Assembly: GCF_900313035.1 (NCBI RefSeq)
Contig: NZ_OMPS01000014.1
Span: 62,001-126,000, forward strand
Source: Ruegeria sp. EL01
Lineage (GTDB): Bacteria > Pseudomonadota > Alphaproteobacteria > Rhodobacterales > Rhodobacteraceae
Direction: 5' to 3'
Length of the DNA stretch: 64,000 nt
This document shows positions 9,394-19,303 of this stretch, in pieces; within the stretch, counting starts at the first letter, position 1, and each line of letters opens with the position of its first letter. The position numbers and the translations under genes are program-made. A model generated the notes under the pieces. The model saw only the letters and a list, made by a program, of their open reading frames with translations, was not told where the DNA came from and did not search any database.

Positions 9394-9807
9394 TCAGTCG
9401 CGGACGACCACGACAGTGCAATGTGCATTTCGCACCACACGCGCCAGATTCGGGCCGATTTCATAGTTCGGGAAGTCGCCCTTGGCCGAGGCCATGACGA
9501 TCATGTCAAAGCCGTCCTTATGAGCCAGCTTCAGAATCTCGCGGTAAACGCTGCCTTCTTCGATATGCACGGGAACGTTCGCGGCGTTGCCGTTTTCTAG
9601 AACGGCCTGAACGGCCTGACAGACGTGATCTTTCGCCCCAGCGCCATAGTTGGCAGGCAGGTTGGGCAGCTGGATGATCTCGGGGATGACGGAAACTGCA
9701 TGCAGCTCCGCGCCATAGAATTTCGCTTGTTCAAGGGCGACAGGCAGAGCCTTTTTCCATGAACGGTCATCGGTATGGTCAATCGGAAGCAGGATTCTCG
9801 TAGCCAT
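9394..9807 (-). CDS. Universal stress protein (UspA family)
   Basis: 137 aa with the single-domain Usp fold: an N-terminal strand ATRILLPIDHTDDRSWKKAL and the C-terminal ATP-binding pattern IVMASAKGDFPNYEIGPN followed by ARVVRNAHCTVVVV (similar to G-2x-G-9x-G-S/T but not canonical). The ATG at 9807 is preferred over one 15 bp upstream because GAGGAG lies at correct spacing. It is co-directional between the symporter and gcvT, so it is probably co-transcribed. Its role in glycine use is unknown. Confidence 0.9.
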   Translation of the reverse strand: MATRILLPIDHTDDRSWKKALPVALEQAKFYGAELHAVSVIPEIIQLPNLPANYGAGAKDHVCQAVQAVLENGNAANVPVHIEEGSVYREILKLAHKDGFDMIVMASAKGDFPNYEIGPNLARVVRNAHCTVVVVRD

Positions 9808-9886
9808 CGCGCATCTCCTCAAGAATTGGAACTCTGTTTCGGGGATAGGAGGGCCGGAATGGCCCCCCCGGTGTTTTCATGCCGAT

Positions 9887-11260
9887 TTATTCGGCAGGTG
9901 TGTTGTCCGGCTCTTCGGACTGACCACCACTGGCAAAGAACTCTTTCGTCAGTTTGAAGACGATCGGGCTTAGCAAGACCAGAGCGATCAGGTTCGGAAG
10001 CGCCATCATCGCGTTCAACGTATCCGCCAGCAGCCAGATGAAGCCGAGATCCGCGGTTGCGCCAAAGTAGATCATGACGATCCACAGGACGCGGTAAGGG
10101 ATCAGAGACTTGACGCCCAGCAGGAACTCAACGCATTTCTCGCCATAGAACGACCAGCCCAGAATGGTGGTGAAGGCAAAGATCGACAGAGCGATAGCGA
10201 TCAGGTAGCCACCGATACCCGGCAGCGACAGTTCGAACGCTGCCGAGGTCAGCGCCGCGCCGGATTCACCCGAGGTCCAGGCACCCGATGAGATGATCGC
10301 GAGACCAGTGATCGAGCAGACGATGATGGTGTCAATAAAGGTTCCCAGCATCGCGATCAGGCCTTGGTTGACCGGACCTTTGGTCTCGGCTGCGGCATGC
10401 GCGATTGGGGCGGAACCCAAACCGGCCTCGTTCGAGAACACACCACGGGCCACACCAAAGCGAATAGCAGCCCAGACGGCCGCGCCCGCAAAACCACCTT
10501 CGGCGGCGGACGGGGTGAAGGCGTGAGTAAAGACCAGCGACAGGGCGTTGCCGATTTCGCCAATGTTGATCAGCAGAACCAGCAGACCGGCGAGGATGTA
10601 GGCAACCGCCATGAACGGAACCAGCTTACCTGCAACCGCACCGATGCGGGTGATGCCACCCAGGATCACGGCTGCGGTCAGAACCATCAGAACGACGCCG
10701 GTGACCGAAGTGTTCAGGCCAAAATTCGATTCCAGAACCTGCGCCACACCGTTGGCTTGCACTCCGTTGCCGATGCCGAAGGCTGCAACAGCACCGAACA
10801 GTGCAAACGCGGCACCCAGCCAGGCCCATTTTGCGCCAAGACCGTTCTTGATGTAGTACATCGGGCCGCCAACATAGTTGCCCAGCTCGTCCTGCTCGCG
10901 GTATTTTACCGCCAGAACAGCTTCGGCGTATTTTGTAGCCATGCCCACCAGAGCGGTCATCCACATCCAGAACAATGCACCCGGACCGCCCAAGAAAACA
11001 GCAGTGGCCACACCGGCAATGTTGCCGGTACCGATGGTTGCTGACAGCGATGTCATCAGCGCGTTGAACGGGCTGATCTGGCCGTCACCTTGGCTTTCAC
11101 GACCCGCGAACAGCAGCTTAAAGCCGGTGCCGACGCGCAGAATCGGCATGAACTTCAGCCCGACCTGCAAGAAAAAGCCAGCACCCAGTATGAGGACCAA
11201 CATTGGCACCCCCCATACGATGCCATTTATATCCCCTACAAAGTTAGTTAACGCTTCCAT
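9887..11260 (-). CDS. Sodium:alanine/glycine symporter (AGCS family)
   Basis: 457 aa, hydrophobic, with about eleven membrane segments. Family motifs include GRESQGDGQISPFNALMTSL, SATIGTGNIAGVATA and GLGSAPIAHAAAETK. AGCS proteins import alanine or glycine with sodium. Its position inside a glycine catabolic operon makes glycine the likely substrate. The ATG at 11260 follows GGGAGGG; a longer reading frame over the lipA end was rejected. Confidence 0.93.
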   Translation of the reverse strand: MEALTNFVGDINGIVWGVPMLVLILGAGFFLQVGLKFMPILRVGTGFKLLFAGRESQGDGQISPFNALMTSLSATIGTGNIAGVATAVFLGGPGALFWMWMTALVGMATKYAEAVLAVKYREQDELGNYVGGPMYYIKNGLGAKWAWLGAAFALFGAVAAFGIGNGVQANGVAQVLESNFGLNTSVTGVVLMVLTAAVILGGITRIGAVAGKLVPFMAVAYILAGLLVLLINIGEIGNALSLVFTHAFTPSAAEGGFAGAAVWAAIRFGVARGVFSNEAGLGSAPIAHAAAETKGPVNQGLIAMLGTFIDTIIVCSITGLAIISSGAWTSGESGAALTSAAFELSLPGIGGYLIAIALSIFAFTTILGWSFYGEKCVEFLLGVKSLIPYRVLWIVMIYFGATADLGFIWLLADTLNAMMALPNLIALVLLSPIVFKLTKEFFASGGQSEEPDNTPAE

Positions 11261-11285
11261 GGTATCCCTCCCATTTGCGTTTGAA

Positions 11286-12230
11286 TTATGCCCGGTTGGC
11301 GATGGCCCGCTGGCGGGCTTGCTTAAGGGCGGCAAAATCTTCGTCCGCGTGGAACGACGAACGGGTCAGCGGGGTTGCTGACACGTGTAGGAAGCCCTTG
11401 GAACGCGCGATCTGTTCCAGTTGGGCAAATTCTTCGGGCGACCAGAAACGGTCGATTGGATGGTGTTTCGGCGTCGGTTGCAAGTATTGGCCGACGGTCA
11501 GAAAATCGACCTGCGCGGCGCGCAGATCATCCATCACCTGACGTACATCGTTCAGGGTTTCACCCAGACCGACCATCAGGCCGGATTTGGTGAAGATTTC
11601 GGGGTTGGCCCGTTTGGCGTCATCCAGCAACCGTAGCGAGCTGTAATATCGCGCACCGGGGCGAACGGTCGGATAGAGATGCGGCACGGTTTCCAGATTG
11701 TGGTTGAACACATCCGGTGCGGCGTCGAACACGATGTCAGCCGCCTCACCCTTACCCAGAAAGTCCGGCGTCAGAACCTCGACCGTTGTGCCGGGGTTCT
11801 GATGGCGCACGGCGCGAATAGTTTGCGCGATGTGCTGGGCACCACCGTCTGCCAGATCATCGCGATCTACCGAAGTTATGACGACGTGGCGCAGTTCCAG
11901 TTTCTTCACCGCAGCCGCAACGCGACCGGGTTCAAAGCCATCCAGCGCATCAGGGCGGCCGGTGGTTACGTTGCAGAACGAACATCCCCGGGTGCAGATC
12001 TCACCCATGATCATCATGGTCGCATGCCGCTTGGACCAGCACTCGCCGATGTTCGGGCAGGCAGCCTCTTCGCAAACCGTCGTCAGATTATGATCCCGCA
12101 TCAGGCGACGGGTTTCATAATACTCAGGCCCCTCGATCTTTTTCTTGCGAATCCACTTGGGTTTGCGCGGAATAGTGCTGTCAGCCTTCTTGGCTTTTTC
12201 CGGGTGGCGGGGACGGAGCTGGATGGTCAT
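11286..12230 (-). CDS. lipA: Lipoyl synthase
   Basis: 314 aa. It is a radical-SAM enzyme that inserts two sulfurs into octanoyl groups on GcvH and 2-oxoacid dehydrogenases. The auxiliary cluster motif [12 protein letters not shown] and the radical-SAM motif CTRGCSFC are both intact, and the C-terminal RSS(F)HAD segment (arginine-serine motif) is present. An AAGGAG ribosome-binding site precedes the ATG. Location in the glycine operon couples cofactor supply to GcvH demand. Confidence 0.96.
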   Translation of the reverse strand: MTIQLRPRHPEKAKKADSTIPRKPKWIRKKKIEGPEYYETRRLMRDHNLTTVCEEAACPNIGECWSKRHATMMIMGEICTRGCSFCNVTTGRPDALDGFEPGRVAAAVKKLELRHVVITSVDRDDLADGGAQHIAQTIRAVRHQNPGTTVEVLTPDFLGKGEAADIVFDAAPDVFNHNLETVPHLYPTVRPGARYYSSLRLLDDAKRANPEIFTKSGLMVGLGETLNDVRQVMDDLRAAQVDFLTVGQYLQPTPKHHPIDRFWSPEEFAQLEQIARSKGFLHVSATPLTRSSFHADEDFAALKQARQRAIANRA

Positions 12231-12244
12231 CTGGCTGTTCTCCT

Positions 12245-13627
12245 TTACGCGTGGATCGCGCGGTCCATGGCGTCAAGACAGGCCTCTTTGACCGCCTCGC
12301 CCATAGCCGGGTGTGCGTGGCAGGTCGAGGCGACCTCGGCCACTGTTGCGCCCTTGGTCATTGCCAGAACCAGCTCGGCGATCAGATCGCCACCATGTGC
12401 GCCGCAGATATGCGCGCCCAGGATTTTACCATTCACGTCGGCCAGAACCTTCACTGCGCCATCCGTGTCACCGGTCGAGCGGGCGCGCGAGTTGGCCATG
12501 AAGGCGAACTTGCCGACGGCATAGTCTGTCCCTGCGTCTTTCAGCGCCTCTTCGGTCAGCCCGACCGAGGCCACCTCGGGGTCGGTGTAAACGACACCCG
12601 GCACGGTGTTGTAATCCACATGCCCGGCCTCGCCTGCCAACATCTCGACACAGGCAACGCCGTCTTCTTCGGCTTTATGCGCCAGCATCGGCCCGGGTAT
12701 GCAATCCCCAATGGCGTAAACGCCCGACACCGAGGTTTGGAATGTGCCATCGACTTCGATGAAGCCGCGTGCATTTACCGCAACGCCCAGTTCTCCCAGA
12801 CCAAGCCCGCGTGTGACAGGACGGCGGCCAACTGCGATCAGGACCTTGTCAGCCCCGATCACCTCTTCCTTGTCCTTGCCGACGCGGTCCATCGTCAGGG
12901 TCAAACCAGAATCGGTTTTGTCGACAGATTTCAGAGCCCGGCCCAGCTGAAACTTCAGACCGCGTTTGGACAGTGCCCGCTGCGCCAGTTTGGCGATCTC
13001 ACCATCGATGCCCGGCAGCACACGATCCAGATATTCAACAACGGTAACTTTGGCGCCCAATCGCGCCCAGACCTGCCCCAATTCCAGACCGATTACGCCA
13101 GCACCGATCACGACCAGATGCTCTGGCACCTGGTCCTGCGCAATCGCGCCGGTCGAGCTGAGGATGTCCTGTTCGTCAATCTCGACCCCGTTCAGCGGTG
13201 TCGGCTCGGATCCGGTGGCGATCAGAATGCTTTTGGCTTCATGGATCGCGTCGCCAACCTTGACCTGACCTGCAGCCGGGATGCTTGCCCAACCTTCGAT
13301 CATGTCGACCCCGTTCTTGTTGAACAGAAACGCAATACCCTTGGTCAGATCACTGACAATCTTGTCCTTGTGCGCCATCATCGCGCCGACGTCGATACTG
13401 GCCCCTTCCACAGCAATGCCGTGGGAGGAGAGATGCGAAAGTTCGGCATATTTGGCCGAGGAGGTCAGCAACGCTTTGGAGGGGATACACCCGACATTCA
13501 GACAGGTCCCACCGAGTGCACCGCGCCCTTCGACGCAAGCCACTTTCAGGCCCAGCTGCGCCGCACGGATTGCAGCGACATATCCGCCCGGACCGCCACC
13601 AATGACGATAAGATCGTAAGTGCTCAT
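12245..13627 (-). CDS. lpd: Dihydrolipoyl dehydrogenase (L protein)
   Basis: 460 aa. It is an FAD disulfide oxidoreductase that reoxidises dihydrolipoyl-GcvH with NAD. Seen: the FAD motif [20 protein letters not shown] (first 20 residues), the redox-active disulfide [13 protein letters not shown], the NAD-binding [10 protein letters not shown] and the C-terminal HAHPAMGE catalytic histidine. The start is the ATG at 13627; the upstream in-frame extension lies over the glyA end. Since it is encoded with gcv genes it is probably dedicated to glycine cleavage; paralogs for 2-oxoacid dehydrogenases would lie elsewhere. Confidence 0.96.
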   Translation of the reverse strand: MSTYDLIVIGGGPGGYVAAIRAAQLGLKVACVEGRGALGGTCLNVGCIPSKALLTSSAKYAELSHLSSHGIAVEGASIDVGAMMAHKDKIVSDLTKGIAFLFNKNGVDMIEGWASIPAAGQVKVGDAIHEAKSILIATGSEPTPLNGVEIDEQDILSSTGAIAQDQVPEHLVVIGAGVIGLELGQVWARLGAKVTVVEYLDRVLPGIDGEIAKLAQRALSKRGLKFQLGRALKSVDKTDSGLTLTMDRVGKDKEEVIGADKVLIAVGRRPVTRGLGLGELGVAVNARGFIEVDGTFQTSVSGVYAIGDCIPGPMLAHKAEEDGVACVEMLAGEAGHVDYNTVPGVVYTDPEVASVGLTEEALKDAGTDYAVGKFAFMANSRARSTGDTDGAVKVLADVNGKILGAHICGAHGGDLIAELVLAMTKGATVAEVASTCHAHPAMGEAVKEACLDAMDRAIHA

Positions 13628-13637
13628 GGGGTTTCCC

Positions 13638-14891
13638 TCAGTAAATCGGGTGATTGGCGCAGAGGGCGCGCACTTGCTGGCGGGTTTCTTTTTCGACCAC
13701 CTCATCGCCATCCGAAGAATGTGCCAGCGCATCCAGTACATTGCCGATCAGATGACCGATTTGCTTGAATTCTTCGGGCCCAAAGCCCCGGCTGCATCCC
13801 GCAGCAGTTCCCAGGCGAACACCACTTGTAACTGTCGGTTTTTCCGGGTCACCGGGCACGCTGTTCTTGTTACAGGTGAACCCGGCGCGTTCCAGTGCGG
13901 CTTCGGCGGCATTGCCTTTGACCCCGATGGGTCGCAGATCCACCAACATCAGATGGTTGTCAGTCCCGCCCGATACGATGTCACATCCGCGCGACATCAT
14001 CACATTGGCCAACGCATCTGCACTGTCGACAACACGCTGCATGTAGCCTTTGAATTCCGGCTGCAGCACCTCGCCGAACGCCACGGCTTTGCCCGCGATC
14101 ACATGCATCAGCGGCCCGCCCTGAAGGCCCGGAAACACGGCTGAATTGATCTTTTTCGCCAGCGCTTCGTCGTTTGTCAGGATGATCCCACCGCGTGGGC
14201 CCCGCAGAGTCTTATGGGTGGTGGATGTCACCACATGGGCATGGCCAACCGGAGAGGGATGCAGACCCGTGGCCACCAAACCCGCGATATGGGCCATATC
14301 CGCCAGCAACCAGGCGCCAACCTGATCGGCGATTTCACGGAAACGGACAAAGTCGATCTTGCGGGAATAGGCAGATGCGCCTGCGATGATCAGCTTGGGT
14401 TTTTCGGCCTTTGCTAGGTCTTCGACCTGATCGTAGTCGATAAGCCCCGCATCGGTCAGGCCGTATTGCACGGGGCGAAACCATTTGCCGGACTGCGCAG
14501 GCTTTGCGCCATGGGTCAGGTGCCCACCTGCATCCAGCGACATTCCAAGAATGGTGTCGCCCGGGCTAAGCAGAGCCAGCTTGACCGCGCCGTTGGCCTG
14601 TGCGCCCGAATGCGGTTGCACGTTGGCGTAGCCGCAGCCAAAGATCTGCTTTAACCGGTCGATGGCCTCGACCTCGACCTCGTCGACGAATTCGCAGCCG
14701 CCATAGTAGCGGCGCCCCGGATACCCTTCGGCATATTTATTGGTCAGAACGGACCCCTGAGCATCGATCACGGCCCGTGAAACGATGTTTTCGGATGCGA
14801 TTAATTCGATCTGCTCGGCCTGACGCGCTCCTTCACGCGAAATCGACGCGGCAATAACCGGATCTGCTTTGGTCAGCGACGTTTTGAACAT
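13638..14891 (-). CDS. glyA: Serine hydroxymethyltransferase
   Basis: 417 aa from the ATG at 14891, which follows GGAGGAGAGG. A PLP enzyme interconverting serine and glycine with tetrahydrofolate. The segments [14 protein letters not shown] and [14 protein letters not shown] and the PLP-lysine motif [15 protein letters not shown] are clear. As first gene of the operon it could condense the methylene-THF made by GcvT with a second glycine to make serine, giving a route from glycine to central metabolism. Confidence 0.96.
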   Translation of the reverse strand: MFKTSLTKADPVIAASISREGARQAEQIELIASENIVSRAVIDAQGSVLTNKYAEGYPGRRYYGGCEFVDEVEVEAIDRLKQIFGCGYANVQPHSGAQANGAVKLALLSPGDTILGMSLDAGGHLTHGAKPAQSGKWFRPVQYGLTDAGLIDYDQVEDLAKAEKPKLIIAGASAYSRKIDFVRFREIADQVGAWLLADMAHIAGLVATGLHPSPVGHAHVVTSTTHKTLRGPRGGIILTNDEALAKKINSAVFPGLQGGPLMHVIAGKAVAFGEVLQPEFKGYMQRVVDSADALANVMMSRGCDIVSGGTDNHLMLVDLRPIGVKGNAAEAALERAGFTCNKNSVPGDPEKPTVTSGVRLGTAAGCSRGFGPEEFKQIGHLIGNVLDALAHSSDGDEVVEKETRQQVRALCANHPIY

Positions 14892-14933
14892 GGTCCTCTC
14901 CTCCAGCACCGAATCCTCAGTACGAAATTTTGT

Positions 14934-15025
14934 TTCCTATAGTGGATTTTATTCCCTTATAGCAACACAAATCTCTTATTCGTGAAGTATCGTCCCTATA
15001 GGGGAATCTGTTATCCTAGGGAAAA
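14934..15025. promoter_or_regulatory. Multi-copy operator in the glyA / XRE-cupin divergent promoter
   Basis: Four related sites with a TTCCCTATAGGGAA-like core occur in the 147-bp gap: TTCCTATAGTGGA (14934), ATTCCCTTATAG (about 14951), TCCCTATAGGGGA (14993, nearly perfect palindrome) and TATCCTAGGGA (15012). This spacing and repetition suit cooperative binding by the adjacent XRE regulator, controlling both itself and the glycine operon. Repeats are seen; the binding is inferred. Confidence 0.55.
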
Positions 15026-15038
15026 CAAGGAGATCTCT

Positions 15039-15641
15039 ATGACCGAAGACATACGCGTCGACGTTTCCGGACCAGAAGAACAGGATGATGGGGCAGCCTT
15101 GGGTCGTTCCATCCGCGATGCGCGCCGCGCAAAGGGCTGGACCCTGGAAGAAGCCGGCCGCGCGGCGGAGATTGGCCGATCAACACTTTCGAAAATCGAG
15201 AACAATCAGACGCGCCCCAGCTTTGACATTGTCCGCCGCCTGACGCAGGCGTTGGACATGAACACACCGCAGCTGTTTCTGCAATCGGGTCAATCAGGCA
15301 TTTCGGGCCGCAGGGATTTTACCGCGAAAGGTGAGGGGGAAATCAGGCAAACGGCAACTTATTTGCACGAACTGCTATGCTCTGAGTTGACCAGCAAACG
15401 GATGCTACCCTACATCGCGACGATCAACGCCCGCGATGTGTCAGAATTTGAAAACTGGGTCCGACATTCAGGTGAAGAGTTCATGTATGTTCTCAGTGGC
15501 GAACTGATTTTCATCTCAGAACACTACCGGCCATTGCCGATGAAAGCCGGTGACTCGCTCTATTACGACAGCGGCATGGGGCACGGTTGTATCTCGACCA
15601 GTGCTGAAGACGCTCAGGTGCTTTGGGTTTCGATGGAGTAA
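15039..15641 (+). CDS. XRE family transcriptional regulator with C-terminal cupin domain
   Basis: 200 aa from the ATG at 15039 (AAGGAG 7 bp upstream). Residues about 20-80 form a helix-turn-helix (RSIRDARRAKGWTLEEAGRA, then STLSKIENNQTRPSFDIVRR). Residues about 120-200 form a cupin barrel (SGEEFMYVLSGEL, GDSLYYDSGMGHG), probably a small-molecule sensor. Divergent from glyA with repeated palindromes between, so it is the likely regulator of glycine utilisation. The ligand is not visible; glycine or a derivative is a guess. Confidence 0.9.
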   Translation: MTEDIRVDVSGPEEQDDGAALGRSIRDARRAKGWTLEEAGRAAEIGRSTLSKIENNQTRPSFDIVRRLTQALDMNTPQLFLQSGQSGISGRRDFTAKGEGEIRQTATYLHELLCSELTSKRMLPYIATINARDVSEFENWVRHSGEEFMYVLSGELIFISEHYRPLPMKAGDSLYYDSGMGHGCISTSAEDAQVLWVSME

Positions 15642-16160
15642 TCACCACCACCCGTGCACGCATTTCTTCGACGGCCATAGCCTGTCAGACAGACTTGAAC
15701 GCATCGCATAGCAGGCGGAACTCGATCATCGGGAGTGCGACCTCATGATGTTTCGGAAAGCATCCAGAATGATCAATGTGACGCCGCCTATCGAACGGGT
15801 CAGCCGCTACGCCGTCTGATGCGACACGGATCGTCGGTCGATGTCTTCAAAAGCAACCTGATGGAATTCCAGAGCCGATTGGAACAAAGACATCCCAGAA
15901 TTCGCGCTTCAACGTGAGCGTGCAACATGCCAGAGCCGTTCACTGGCCCCGCGGGCCAAACGGTGTCACATATCGACTCCGCGAAGGGGTTGTCCGTACA
16001 TGTCGCGAAGTTCCGGGGTTGATGCCAAGGTTGCGGGCATGTTTGCTATCGCCCGCCCCGCATAGATCACAAAGGCAGCCATATGAATTTGTTTCAAGTT
16101 GACCAGCTCCAAAAAGACTGCGCCCAACCCGATCGAAATACCCAGCGCAATCAAGAAATG
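15642..16160. other. Intergenic region with a possible small membrane-protein remnant
   Basis: 519 bp with no convincing gene. On the minus strand, from a TTG at 16154 to 15966, a 62-codon frame reads IALGISIGLGAVFLELVNLK then a hydrophobic segment, beginning only 7 bp after the stop of the ornithine-cyclodeaminase-like gene. It could be a tiny membrane protein or the remains of a larger one; no family was recognised. Confidence 0.35.
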
Positions 16161-17114
16161 TCACCCGGACGCTAACTGGCGCAAAACAGCTTTGGCAATA
16201 GCGATATCCTGAACTGCAACACCTGTCAGATCGGCAACCGTGATCTGGTCCTCGTTTTCCCGCCCGCTAGACTGACCAGAGATGACATTGCCCAGCTCGA
16301 CGGCTTTGCCCTTGTGCAGCACACCGGCGCGGAGCGCCTGCCAGATCTCGCCACGCAATTCACACTGTGTCAGGCTGTCCGCGATCACAACATCCGCAAG
16401 CGCGAGAATCTCGGGAGCAATCTCGGTCTTCTCTGGCGTGTCGGCCCCGATGGCAGTGATATGAGTGCCCGGGCGGATCATGGGCGCCTTCAGCAAGGGC
16501 TGTTCGGATGGCGTGGTGGTGACGATCAGCCGAGAGCGATCGCACAGTTCGTCGAGTGTTTGCGAGACCGTCACCTGATAGCCCATCGCCATGACATCGG
16601 AAACCGCCCGCTCTATCTGAGCACCCTCGCGGGCCCAGATTGTCAGGTCCCGACAATCCGTGACGCGCCGCAGATAATCCGCCTGAAGCCGTGCCTGAGT
16701 GCCACAGCCGACGATCCCGATTGTTCGCGGGGTCGCGGGTGCCAGCGTTCTGGCAACGACCGCTCCGGCGGCGGCCGTGCGGTGATTGGTCAGCTCGCCC
16801 TCTTCCAAAAGAACGGAGTCGATCAGCCCAGTCTTCTGACTGACGGCAATCATACAACCGCCAAAGGGCGGCAGTCCGATTTTCGGGTTGTTATAAAACC
16901 CGGTGGCTACCTTGATGACACAGACATCGTCGCCTCGGATAGAGCCGTATTTAATGTGCAGTTCACCCGCGCACTCCGGAAACAGCAGTTCCCCGACAGG
17001 AGGCACCTCGACATCTCCGCGCGAGAAGGCGACAAATCCTCGCGCAATTTCCTCGACGACATCCACCTCTGGCAGAACCGCTTCAATCTCGCTGCGTGTA
17101 TAAACTACTGTCAT
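16161..17114 (-). CDS. Ornithine cyclodeaminase / mu-crystallin family protein
   Basis: 317 aa with a Rossmann NAD(P) motif GIVGCGTQARLQADYL (residues about 130-145) and the family segments HIKYGSIRGDDV and NHRTAAAGAVVARTL. Members include ornithine cyclodeaminase, alanine dehydrogenase, ketimine reductases and pyrroline/piperideine carboxylate reductases, so the exact reaction is open. It lies downstream of a DadA-type D-amino-acid dehydrogenase on the same strand, 283 bp apart, which points to amino-acid or imino-acid metabolism. The D-Ala-D-Ala dipeptidase remnant upstream fits the same theme. Confidence 0.88.
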   Translation of the reverse strand: MTVVYTRSEIEAVLPEVDVVEEIARGFVAFSRGDVEVPPVGELLFPECAGELHIKYGSIRGDDVCVIKVATGFYNNPKIGLPPFGGCMIAVSQKTGLIDSVLLEEGELTNHRTAAAGAVVARTLAPATPRTIGIVGCGTQARLQADYLRRVTDCRDLTIWAREGAQIERAVSDVMAMGYQVTVSQTLDELCDRSRLIVTTTPSEQPLLKAPMIRPGTHITAIGADTPEKTEIAPEILALADVVIADSLTQCELRGEIWQALRAGVLHKGKAVELGNVISGQSSGRENEDQITVADLTGVAVQDIAIAKAVLRQLASG

Positions 17115-17397
17115 TGTTGGCGTCTCCGAAGTGCCTATAGCTATGATGCGTATCGACGCGTGAGCAGAGCTTGTACAGCCGTAAAAGCTGACGCACCAAT
17201 CTGAACATCACGCGTTATTGGTCGCCTTGGCGGCCAGGCAGTCGAAAAATTCGCAAGCCGGCCTCAAGATTAGCAGCACGGCGGGATGGGAACTGACCAA
17301 CTGTTTCAATCTTGCATTGATCGATGCGGCAGTCCGCGCCGTCAAGCGCTTCACCCGCAAAGCAGCCGCATTAAATAGCACTACCGATCGGAGGCGA

Positions 17398-18651
17398 TCA
17401 GCTAAATCTACTTGCCTCTAAGCCTTCAAAAGATATTTCGGGTGCCCTGCCAGATACCAAATCCGCGACGGCTCGTCCCGAGCCGCAGGCCATTGTCCAC
17501 CCAAGTGTGCCGTGTCCAGTATTTAGAAACAAATTTTTGAATCGAGTTTTGCCGAGCACAGGCGTTCCATCAGGTGTCATTGGGCGAAGCCCCGTCCAGT
17601 CTTCTGCCTTCGACACATCGCCCCCTTTGGGGAAAAGATCGGTGACGACATGGCGTACAGCATCGGTTGCATGTTTACCGAGGCGGTGGTTGTAGCCAAT
17701 GATCTCGGCCTGCCCGGCGACGCGAATGCGGTCTCCAAGGCGGGTAATGGCAACTTTGTAAGTTTCATCCATCAATGTTGATTGCGGGGCTGCATCCGAA
17801 TCCGTAACCGGCAAGGTAATCAAATACCCTTTGACCGGGTAAATCGGGAGCCGAATTCCTATCTTCTTAAGTAGAATGGCCGAGTATGGCCCGAGGCAGC
17901 AGACAAACTGGTCACCGGTTTCCCGGTCTCTGTCAGTCTCGATACTCGCGATTTTTCCGTTTTCGACAACCAGGCTTCGTATGGTCTCGTTGTAGTGGAA
18001 CGTCACTCCCAATTTTTCTGCTTCACGCGAAAGCTGGCTGGTGAATTTACGGCAGTCCCCGGTCCGATCAGCGGTCAAACGGAGCCCCCCGACGAATTTC
18101 TCAACCACATGGGCCAGGCCCGGCTCTGCCGCAATGCAGGCCTCCCGGTCCAGAACTTCAAAAGGGGAACCAAATTCTTTCAAAACGTTCTGATCTAGTG
18201 CCGATGCTTCAAGTTGTTTTTCCTTACGAAAAAGCTGAAGCGTTCCCAAATCTCTTCGATCAAATTCCAACGGCAGCTCCGAGCACAAATCCGTCAATGC
18301 ATCTCGACTGTAATTTGAAACCCGCACCATCCTTCCTTTGTTGGTGCGGTAGCGAGCCTCGTTGCAATTCCTCAACATTTTCAAACCCCAAGACCACATT
18401 GTCGGGCTGAGCAGAGGCCAGATCGTCAAAGGACGGTGCCGCATCAACAACCATTTCAGCGCTTTTTGGGGAACACCGGGCGCGGCCCAAGGCGAGGTCA
18501 TGCCATAGGACAGCTCTCCGGCATTGGCAAAACTCGTCTCCAATCCTGCTTCACGCTGACGATCAATAACAGTGACATCAATGCCTTGCTTCGCCAGATA
18601 ATAAGCCGTCGTGACACCTATGACCCCAGCCCCTAGAACAACTACCTTCAT
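17398..18651 (-). CDS. D-amino acid dehydrogenase (DadA-like FAD oxidoreductase)
   Basis: 417 aa, matching DadA length. The start is the ATG at 18651 (GAGGATC upstream), followed directly by the FAD motif KVVVLGAGVIGVTTAYYLAK. Other landmarks are ETSFANAGELSYGMTSPWAA and the C-terminal GLRPMTPDGTPVLG and NTGHGTLGWTMACGSG, all characteristic of DadA. It oxidises D-amino acids (typically D-alanine) to oxoacids and ammonia with electrons entering the respiratory chain. Context: ornithine-cyclodeaminase-like gene downstream, D-Ala-D-Ala dipeptidase remnant upstream. Confidence 0.9.
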   Translation of the reverse strand: MKVVVLGAGVIGVTTAYYLAKQGIDVTVIDRQREAGLETSFANAGELSYGMTSPWAAPGVPQKALKWLLMRHRPLTIWPLLSPTMWSWGLKMLRNCNEARYRTNKGRMVRVSNYSRDALTDLCSELPLEFDRRDLGTLQLFRKEKQLEASALDQNVLKEFGSPFEVLDREACIAAEPGLAHVVEKFVGGLRLTADRTGDCRKFTSQLSREAEKLGVTFHYNETIRSLVVENGKIASIETDRDRETGDQFVCCLGPYSAILLKKIGIRLPIYPVKGYLITLPVTDSDAAPQSTLMDETYKVAITRLGDRIRVAGQAEIIGYNHRLGKHATDAVRHVVTDLFPKGGDVSKAEDWTGLRPMTPDGTPVLGKTRFKNLFLNTGHGTLGWTMACGSGRAVADLVSGRAPEISFEGLEASRFS

Positions 18652-18813
18652 GTGATCCTCGTCTTTTGTATCGGGCATCGCGTCTACCCGCGTTTGTGGC
18701 TCAGATGGTGGCCTAAACATGCGACAATGACGAATAGTATTCGCCCGCTCTACCTTCTCAGCCCATCCGACAGACAAGCGCAGACCGAGGTCAGTTTGCC
18801 CCGCTACCCTTTC

Positions 18814-18915
18814 TCAGGCAGATGGTCTTAGTGTTGGGCCGTAGAGTGCGGAGGGCTGCTTGCAGTACCAGGCCCAGATCCAGTTGCCATAGTCAAAGTG
18901 CCACCATTCGCCCAT
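18814..18915 (-). pseudogene. C-terminal remnant of a D-alanyl-D-alanine dipeptidase (peptidase M15D)
   Basis: On the minus strand the frame ending at the stop 18814 reads GEWWHFDYGNWIWAWYC followed by KQPSALYGPTLRP. EWWHFDYGN is the conserved zinc-ligand and C-terminal motif of VanX/DdpX-type D-Ala-D-Ala dipeptidases. A TAG stop lies directly before the ATG at 18915, and the upstream part of the protein is not in frame (a short stretch resembling the preceding helix is in another frame). The gene is therefore a truncated, frameshifted relic. D-alanine released by such an enzyme would be a substrate for the DadA-like neighbour. Confidence 0.65.
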
Positions 18916-19303
18916 TGGCTAGGGCTACGGACAGCATCTAACGACAGCACTGTTTGAAGGTCGCAATTGTTGTCTTCTGACCGACGCGGGACCTCTGTCT
19001 TTGATACCTGGAACCGCAAGTTGAGCGTTTGTCAATTTGGGTCTAGCCTAGCAAAAGACCCGCTGGCAGGGCTGCCTCAGTTAACAGAGCAGCCATCGCC
19101 CAAGCAAAAAACAGTAGCAGTTGCGCCCCGCATAGTCGTGGATTCCAATGCAGCAAGCCCGAGCATCAGGCATCAGCACGACTGTCATCAACCCACAATC
19201 TGACAGAGCTTACAAATATGTAAGGAAGCGGCAGAGACGTTGTAAACCTGAGACCTCATTTTGCTCTCATCGGCCAAGAGCCACACACCGAAGATGAGGA
19301 AAT
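18916..19303. other. Decayed intergenic DNA with a possible membrane-protein fragment
   Basis: 388 bp without an intact gene. On the minus strand, from about 19132 to 19043, one frame reads LLLFFAWAMAALLTEAA then LPAGLLLG and a stop. This recalls the N-terminal helix and LPAGWLLG motif of AbrB-family membrane proteins, but the match is short. A perfect palindrome CTTACA-AATA-TGTAAG lies at 19209-19224, about 80 bp before the PepSY gene, and may be a regulatory site. Confidence 0.35.

Noticed and set aside
12251..13768. A 500-codon open frame on the + strand opposite lpd
   Set aside because: Antisense shadow of a clear dihydrolipoyl dehydrogenase; no ribosome-binding site and no protein motif.
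17115..17397. A gene between the ornithine-cyclodeaminase-like gene and dadA
   Set aside because: A 67-codon + strand frame has some helical character, but there is no ribosome-binding site, it overlaps the dadA end, and the other frames are broken by stops.
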